Shown: positions 56,801-64,000 of the stretch, one piece after another | Layout of the letters: each line of letters begins with the position of its first letter | How positions within the stretch are numbered: the first letter of the stretch is position 1 | DNA from: Paramecium pentaurelia | Lineage: Eukaryota; Ciliophora; Oligohymenophorea; Peniculida; Parameciidae | Length of the DNA: 64,000 bases | Assembly (NCBI GenBank): GCA_905183005.1 | Contig: CAJJDO010000004.1 | Location: 503,764-567,763 of the forward strand | Reading direction: 5' to 3' | Notes under the pieces: generated by a model | Database searches by the model: none | What the model saw: the letters and a program-made list of their open reading frames with translations, nothing else | What the model was told of the DNA's origin: nothing | Made by a program: the position numbers and the translations under genes

Positions 56801-57982
56801 TAAAGAAAATGGATAGTTTTTGTAATGATATTATGGTATTATAAAGTACTTCTAAAGTATTTTTGTAGTAATTTGAAAAGAATAATTCAAATGTGTATTT
56901 TTCTTTAGAGATTATGTGTCTAATAATCCAAACATATTTAATGTAATAAATGATGAGTAATATTGAAATGATTAATTATGTATTTAATAGAATAATGTCA
57001 GGTTTCACTCACTAATTATGTTTGAACAAACCTAATATTGTGTTTGTATTTATTAAATTATTAGAAGATGGAATGAAAAAATTTCATAAATGCATCTAAT
57101 AACCTAAAATATGTCTATAGACTTTTATTTCAATTTATTATTACATTTATACTATTTATAAATATGGATTTTAATTAAAAGAGATAATTCATTCCCCTCT
57201 TAATAAGAAATCAAAAGAGAAGGATAAATATGAAAATTTGAGATAGTATTAATAAATGAGTCGAATAGATTTATAGAGAATAAAACAAAGATTAAGAATA
57301 TTAATTATTGCTTTATCTGAATATTTTTTTGAAGAATTTAAGGTGACTATCCAAGAAATGATTAATTAAACAGACAATTATCCAATTATAGCATGTTCAA
57401 TTCTTGATTTATTGCATTGTCTATCCAAAACAAATATTTTACTTCATAATATATAATTCATCTTAGATTTATCAATAAAGTATTAAATATATTAATAAAA
57501 TTAGAACCATAGATTAGAATAATCAATAATTAAGAAAGTATACATATAAAAATTATGTTAAACTAGTATAATATTTAGATTAAAAGTTTGAATTTATAAG
57601 TTACTCCTAACAGATATTAAAATTAGCTTTTGCATCTGATGGTTTAGTTTAAATTTATGATCTAAGATATGGTGTAAAGTTATAACCATTAGATAGATAT
57701 CAATGTAATTATTGAATAGATAAATTAGCATAAATAACAAGTATAGACTTTGATAGTAAGGGAAATTAATTAGCTTCATTTTCTTAGAAGGATTAAAATT
57801 TAAAGATCTTTAAATTAAAACCAACTAGTTCATTTATATCTGGATATGAAAATATATACATTAAATTAACTCATTAATTTAACTTTTTATATCCACTTTA
57901 TTATAAATTAGAATGGGATAAGGACTGCAAATATATTTATTTATAACATGAAGATGAATCAAAAGTAATTAAAATTGATTGA
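53874..57982 (+). CDS. Large WD40 protein, WDR7 / rabconnectin-3-beta-like
   Basis: Exons 53874-54426, 54449-57585, 57614-57704 and 57729-57982 (introns 22, 28 and 24 nt) encode 1,344 aa. An 18-nt GT...AG segment near 55653 is a multiple of three and could also be spliced. The N-terminus has WD repeats (ATGSINGDIIIWEFDNFN, CVIAIHQDKRIRILSMLDGK, YITCFGEGTAIYIYDLW). More repeats lie at about 490-700 (VSVWSMENGKF), a helical middle region follows, and two C-terminal repeats close the chain (LAFASDGLVQIYDLRYG, ITSIDFDSKGNQLASFS). The split of N- and C-terminal propellers around a helical solenoid and the size fit WDR7, which with DmX-type proteins assembles V-ATPase. Family level is likely, exact orthology less so. 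Confidence 0.65.
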
Positions 57983-58491
57983 ATTAAATATATATTAAAA
58001 TTATCAAATTAATCATTGATACGTCATTGCTATGTATAATTTTAATGATAAATTTTTTAATTTTTTAATAGAAATAATTTTAATTTCATTATATTATAGA
58101 ATTTTAATTGGTACAAATAGAGTTGATTATTTCTAATATAAAATTATTCTATTCATAATTTATTTACTTAAAAGTCTTTATTGAAAAAACATAACCTTAA
58201 TATAATATTAATTAATATTGATATTGATTTTTATTATTTTAAATTCAAATCTATACATATATTTTTCCTTAAATTACCAAATTTATTCAAATTTTGAACC
58301 AATACTGGTTGAAACTCTTCAATATTTCTTAATAAGAAATCATCTAATAATTTAAATTCATGAATAATTTAAAAAACATTAAAAAATATTCCATTTATAA
58401 TGATATTGAAAAATAAATAATTAACTTATAAATACTCACTTATATTAGGATTCTCCTTTATAAATAAATTTTATTAAGAAATAACAACAAG
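57983..58491. other. Intergenic, no gene seen
   Basis: 509 bp AT-rich spacer. No supported frame or signal. Confidence 0.6.
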
Positions 58492-60311
58492 ATGGAAATT
58501 CTTTGTTGCTTATGTGAGTGTTTTTTTGGAGATGATGATAAAAGAGGTATTGTTGGAATTATTTGTTGCTGTGTTTGTTGTTATCAAGGATATAAAGAAA
58601 ACATATCTGGGAATAGAAAAAGAACTTATAGATACTTTAATGCAGTTCTTCTCTTAATATTATCAATAGTTGCTGTGATCCTAACATCAATTATCTAAAG
58701 CAAAGCCTCTTTATCAAATTAATAAATAACAAAAATATTAGAAAATTGGTAGCTTGGTGTTTTAATAGATATTAAAATATTAGATTCCTGTCCATCAAAT
58801 TATGAATTGCTTACTTTTTATTAAATACCAGGAACATAAGATGGATGTATTTGTTTAGGAGATAGAGAAATAGACACATATGATTGTTCAGATTGGTAAT
58901 TATTAAAGGGATGTTATAATTAAGAAGCTAAAAGTCCAATTGAATTTTTTAATTGGGTATAACCATCCAATGATTCTTTTAAAAGTGTGTAAATTTGTGC
59001 AATGAGATCTTAAATAAATTTTTATGACTTACTATAAAATAAAATAACAACAGAGGAAGATTGTAAAGCAAATGGTTACAAAGTATGTTAAACTTAAAGT
59101 TCAGAAAATTTTTAATGTGTTCTCTAAGAAGAACCTTGTCCAATAAGAGATATAATTATTACTTAATATCAACTTTCCGAATACGATTTGGAATTAAATA
59201 ATTATAGTTTAATTTATGATAATGGATTTTATGCATACACAAGCCAGTCTAAAGAAACTACTCCTTTATTGAAAATGGCTATTGTTAAAGGTAAGGGTGT
59301 ATGTTTCGATGAAGATTTATTGAGTTTAAATCCTAAATTAACTGAAGATTATCTCCTTTTTTCTCCATAACCAGAAGATTGTTTTATAGATAATAGTTAC
59401 TACAAAATATCAACAACAAATGAAAGAGAACTTTTAACTCATAACAATATTTTAGCTCTAGTTCAATCAGAAAGACCTTTATATAATGTTAGCAACAAAA
59501 TTGAATATTAACTGCTTGCTTAGAATTAGATATATTTTAAATAAAAATGTAGAATTGATAAGTAAAAATTACTTTAATTAATAGTTTTCAATAGCTAATT
59601 GATCTAGGCTCAAAGTTTGATACTTAAGGTACATTGATTACCTGTTAATTAGTATTTGCATGCTTTTTATTTTGTGTGATTTTTGTAATAATATTAAATG
59701 AATTACATCGTTGCTTTTATAAAGATTGTGGTAAAGGTTGCTAAACAGCAATAATAATTATTAAAGAAATATCAACTTATTTACTTGCTATAACTGTCAT
59801 TGTTAGTTATTCCTTTATGATTGATTTGGTTTTATTGTTAGAGGAATTTAATTAAAAAAATTGTTTACCAGATAATGGATAAGAGAGAATGAATTTAGTA
59901 TATAAAAGCTTGTCTGATGCTTCTTTATCACTTTCTTATAGTCTAATAATAAATATTGGTATTATGATAATAGTTGACTTTGCTATGACAACCTTTTTAT
60001 GTTTTAAAATATATAAATCAAAATTCAGTTCATATAGAAACCCAATACATTTTAATAAAAATTATTAAAATGATAACAATAATTAAAATTAAAACCCTTA
60101 CTAAGATCCTTATTTGAAATAATAATATTACCAAAACCCTGCTCCATAATATTATGAATAGGAAGTAAATCATAATCAAATTTCTTAATAATATTATATA
60201 TAAAATCAAGTTCAAGATATTCCATAAATAATATAAGAATAAAAAGTTTAAGAAAATAATAAAGATTCTTAGAATGAAGTGATAGTAGTTTAGGATAAAG
60301 AGAAAAATTGA
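58492..60311 (+). CDS. Cys-rich multi-pass membrane protein, ciliate-specific, 598 aa
   Basis: Exons 58492-59561 and 59585-60311 (23-nt intron). The N-terminus MEILCCLCECFFGDDDKRG with CCCVCC is a likely palmitoylated Cys cluster. The first helix is AVLLLILSIVAVILTSII (about 52-69). A large Cys-containing extracytosolic region follows (CPSNYELL, GCICLGDREIDTYDCSDW, CQTQSSENFQCVLQEEPCPI), then three more helices (LVFACFLFCVIFVIIL, STYLLAITVIVSYSFMIDLV, LIINIGIMIIVDFAMTTFL). The tail is Gln/Asn/Tyr-rich (NPYQDPYLKQQYYQNPAPQ) and probably cytosolic. No family with known function is recognised. Repeated ciliate genes have this layout. Confidence 0.75.
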
Positions 60312-60798
60312 ATTTTGTAAAATCTATAAGAAATTAAAAATAATAATATTTTTATTAAATTAGAGTTCTCATAATAATGATGTATTTATTCTCTTTTAAT
60401 TCTAAATGGTTTTAAGTTGTTACTTCAACACTTTTAAAAAATCTATACTCTTTTACCAAAAGTAGATTTATTTTTCATTGTAATTTTATCATTATTAGTT
60501 AAATTTTCTGCTTTTAAAGAGCAATTTATTAGTTTTATATTAATTCATTTTCATTATTATTCTATAATACAATAAAGATTTACAACTATTTAATTTCTAA
60601 TTCCATTTTATTAAAATAAATGTAGAATTATGATAAATAAATAAGATAAATGATCAACACCTTAAGTTCACAATTAAATTTTATCTATAATTTATTTGTT
60701 TAATTATGAAAAACTAAAAAAATTACTCACTTTTATTTAGAATCATAATATAAATAGTTAAAATTATATAATAATATTTTTACTGTTAAATTCACCAT
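60312..60798. other. Intergenic, no gene seen
   Basis: 487 bp AT-rich spacer without a supported gene. Confidence 0.6.
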
Positions 60799-62329
60799 AT
60801 GGATCTCTCTTAATACAATCTAGTAAAATGATAATGAATATTTATAGGTTGATGAAAATTCAGATTATATTATTCTTCAACATAATTCAAACAGCTTATT
60901 ATATGTTTATAAAGAATATGAAATACCAAAATTTATTGGGAAAAAACAAATACTTCCTAACTCATAATTAATAGAGATTTTAGAAAACAGAAGATAATTG
61001 GATTCTTCAAATTTAATATAACTTACTGATTATGTCATAACATCGAGATTATGCTTATTATATGAATAATATATCAAAAATTTTGAAGAAGAATTATCAA
61101 AGCGTAGAAATACAAATTAATATTGGTCTGAAGAAGAACTTTATAATACATTTTAAGCATGTCTTTCATCTATGAAATCATTTCATGATGTAAAATATAA
61201 TTTTTAGAATAGTTTGGATTATCTCATACTTGTATAAGTCCAAATTCAATAGTTTTTAGTTAGGATTCTCAAGTAATATTAGCTGATCATTTTGTTGTAA
61301 CACAATAATTCAAAAGAAACTATTCTCATATTCCAAATAATGAGGAATATGGTTATTGGTCACCTGAAATAATTAATGAATTTTAAGGATGGAATTAGAA
61401 ATATGAAACAATTGAAGCAGATATTTGGGCATTAGGAATTGTATTTTTAGAAGCTATGACTTTAAAATCTGGTTACGATTTTTATTTTATAGATGATAAA
61501 AATAAATTATATATTGACTATCAATTAATCTAAGATAATTTTGAGGTAGTCAAAGAATTTTATTCTTAAGAATTAATCACTTTAGTGTAAATCATGTTAA
61601 CTATAGATCCATAATAAAGGACTTGGGAAAACATAATTGAATAAAATATAAGAATATAAGATATGTAATAATAGTAGATGCATCCTCAAATACAACCAAT
61701 ACCTGAGGAAAGTGAGGAAGAGAGTATAGTTTAAGAGAATATAGGTTGTGATAAAAATAAATTATTAAATATGTTGGAGAGTTGTTTAATTAAATCTAAA
61801 TAATTAATTAAAGAGAATGAATCCAGAAAATCTAAAAGAAATAGTTAAGAGAAGATAATTAGTAGTTAATCTACTCCTCCAAAAGAAAAGGAGGATGTTC
61901 ATTCAAGTTTATTAATGTTATTAAAAGGAAAATATTCAAGGAAAAATTCTATTGATTCTAGTGGATCAATACTTAAGGATATTCCTTAGAATAAATAAAA
62001 GTAAAGACGAAAATCTTGTTAAGATATTTTTGAAAAAATAGTTTTACATAATCCAATTGTATAGAATGAAAATATTATGGATCCTAATGATTTATCTAAT
62101 TTGATGAAAATCTATAAGACATATAGAGGTGAAGGAAAAAATAAAATGATGCATGGTAAAGGACATTTAGTATTTTAAAATGGTGCTGTTTTATAAGGGT
62201 AAATATAATTTGATTTAATTTAATAGATGTTTTAAAGATGGGAAAATAAATGGATATGGAATATTACTTATAAATGGCTAATTAATGGTTGGACATTGGG
62301 AGAATAATATTTTAATTTAAATTATGTGA
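60799..62329 (+). CDS. Pseudokinase fused to MORN repeats
   Basis: Exons 60799-60822, 60848-61189, 61213-62198 and 62227-62329 (introns 25, 23 and 28 nt) encode 484 aa. The kinase C-lobe is clear: a catalytic-loop region reading HTCISPNSIVFSQDS, QVILADHF in place of DFG, EYGYWSPEIINEF for the APE helix, EADIWALGIVFLEAM and the IDPQQRTW helix. The catalytic HRDxKxxN has lost its Asp and Lys, and DFG is DHF. No Gly-rich loop or VAIK lysine is obvious in the short N-lobe. It is therefore predicted to be inactive. After a charged linker with basic Ser-rich patches the C-terminus holds MORN-like repeats (MHGKGHLVFQNGAVLQG, FKDGKINGYGILLING). MORN repeats commonly target membranes or cytoskeleton, suggesting a scaffold. 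Confidence 0.8.
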
Positions 62330-62449
62330 AATATCTTATATATATATATAAATAAATTTACTAATTTTTGATAATTTAATGAGAATTCATAATTTTTACT
62401 TCTTAACCACTGAAATGAGTTTACTTAAATTTATTAATTATTTTTATTT

Positions 62450-64000
62450 ATGCTCCCTACAATTAAAAGTGCTGTAGAGACACAACCCATTCTATTTGAA
62501 AATGAACAAAAATAGCTATCACAATAATGTTTAGAATAAAAAATGAATATTATATTGATGGCTACAGAGATTGAGAGATTACATAAAATATTATTGTCAA
62601 AGAAAGATTATTATGAAAAAAAGATGTAAGATTTGATTGATAGAGGTATTATATATTAATATTAATTAGAAATCCAAGACAAAGAATAAATCGCCAAATA
62701 AGCATAAACTATTACTGAATTAAATCAATAAATTCTATAGAAGAATGCCCTTATTACTTAAATTTTACAAGAAAAGTATTTTATACACTTCATTACTTAG
62801 GTCTTAATAAGAAATGAACCTATTAATAAGTTAATAATTGTTTGTAATCAATGAACAATACAAAAATGCTGAAATTTACATTCAAGAATTATAAAAGGAA
62901 AATTAGATTTTAAAATAATAGTTTGAAGATGCTCCATCTTTGAGATAAAAATTATACAATTTAGAGTAATGGTATGCTAAGTTAATTCATGAAAAAAATG
63001 AAGAAATCTAATTATTAAAAATGCAATAACCCCATATAATATAACATGCTCCTCAATTAAACATAATTAATTAACTATTAGAATAAAAAGAAAGAGAATT
63101 ATTATAATGGTAATATAGTTCATAATAAGTTAATGTATATCATGAGAATTAAAGATTAACTTAAGAGCTTAAGTTTTTAAATGAGAAATTGAATATGCTA
63201 TTATTTGATAATGAACATTTAAAAAAGAGATTAGCAGATATTTAATCTTAACCATCAAACTAAACAACATAGCCATAATATGCAAATCTTAAAGGAGACT
63301 CTTAATGTACAGCTCCTATATATCATGATTTATAAAGTACTAAAACACCTAGAAGATATTAACAATCAATAATTCCTAGTGACTTAACCAATACATCATT
63401 ATTAAGTTATAGAATATTAAGAAGACCTTAATCAGTTGGATCAGGAAGTTCAATACATTTATAAATTCCATAAATTGCCTATCCTTAATTCTAATTCTCT
63501 CCAAGATATTCTAGAAGATCAGTGTAGAATCCTTCTACTTAATTTAATGAATTATTACTATAAATTTAATGTATTTAGAATCAACCTTTACTTACTATTT
63601 AGAATATTGAAACTTAAATTTAATTGTTGAATACATTAATATAAATTAAAAGATAAGAATTACATATTTAAATAACTCCACCTAAATAAATTTATAATAT
63701 ATTAAAAACTTAAGGTAATGATAGAACTTAAACCTAAACATATTCACCTCCTTAATAAATTATTATGAAATAACCAATCAATATTTTATAATAAAAAATT
63801 CAACCAAATTAATCAGTTAGAGTATTACATCAAAATTAATTATAAATTCCAAACAACATTATTAAATTCCGATCCTTTTCTGCTGAAACTAAAAGAGAGC
63901 TATCTCCAAATAACATTCAATATTAATAATAATAACTAATCCCATAAACTTCATAATTCTAATAAGTTCATCAAATCTAATATCAATGTTCTCCAATTCA
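62450..64000 (+). CDS. Coiled-coil protein, 3' end outside window
   Basis: ATG 62450; introns 62646-62669 (24 nt) and 62776-62800 (25 nt). The frame then stays open to the window edge (at least 500 aa). The first half is coiled coil (IEIERLHKIL-type heptads, EQYKNAEIYIQELQKEN, ENQRLTQELKFLNEKLNML). The second half is Gln/Ser/Thr/Pro-rich and disordered (STKTPRRYQQSIIPSDL, SPPQQIIMKQPINI). No domain is recognised. This composition is common in ciliate cortical and basal-body proteins. Confidence 0.75.

Overview
The window reads as macronuclear DNA of a ciliate, most likely Paramecium or a close relative. TAA and TAG occur in frame as glutamine in almost every gene and TGA is the only stop. About 90 introns of roughly 20-31 nt, all GT...AG, are needed to keep conserved domains in frame. 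The DNA is very AT-rich and genes are packed on both strands with short gaps. Exon coordinates were worked out by hand from frame continuity and family motifs. For most multi-exon genes the summed exons are an exact multiple of three, which supports the models. Each listed CDS span includes its introns. No CRISPR array, transposon, rRNA gene or telomere was seen.

Layout. 1-9.3 kb: a beta-helix repeat protein, an unknown 415-aa protein, a 1,542-aa polytopic membrane protein, and two near-identical tRNA-Asp(GUC) cassettes. 9.9-18.5 kb: coronin, S-adenosylmethionine synthetase, a 1,414-aa coiled-coil protein with a run of 198 consecutive TAA (Gln) codons, and an SF-assemblin-like protein. 19.3-29.6 kb: an E2-like protein lacking the catalytic cysteine, a membrane-anchored aspartyl-protease homologue with both DTG motifs altered, a protein kinase with poly-Asn, the pyruvate dehydrogenase E2 subunit, and two inverted paralogous methyltransferases that flank the last two. 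30.2-39.1 kb: a Nup50-like protein and a minus-strand cluster made of a charged coiled-coil protein, a probable N-myristoylated protein, a calcineurin-B-like protein with a broken frame, and a large axonemal-type coiled-coil/EF-hand protein. 40-52.4 kb: a SET-PHD chromatin protein, an ABHD17-like hydrolase, a mitochondrial carrier, an RpiB isomerase, ATG12, a multi-KH RNA-binding protein and a PX-BAR sorting nexin. 52.7-64 kb: a decayed Cys-rich membrane-protein gene, a WDR7-like WD40 protein, a Cys-rich multi-pass protein, a pseudokinase-MORN fusion and a coiled-coil gene that runs off the window.

The gene set is ordinary ciliate housekeeping (metabolism, trafficking, cytoskeleton and cilia, autophagy, chromatin) without operons. 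The points that stand out are the TAA-coded polyglutamine tract, the inverted methyltransferase pair in which one copy seems to have turned coding sequence into an intron, several enzyme homologues with altered catalytic residues, and the KH/ATG12 locus where one optional 22-nt intron would fuse two adjacent genes in frame.
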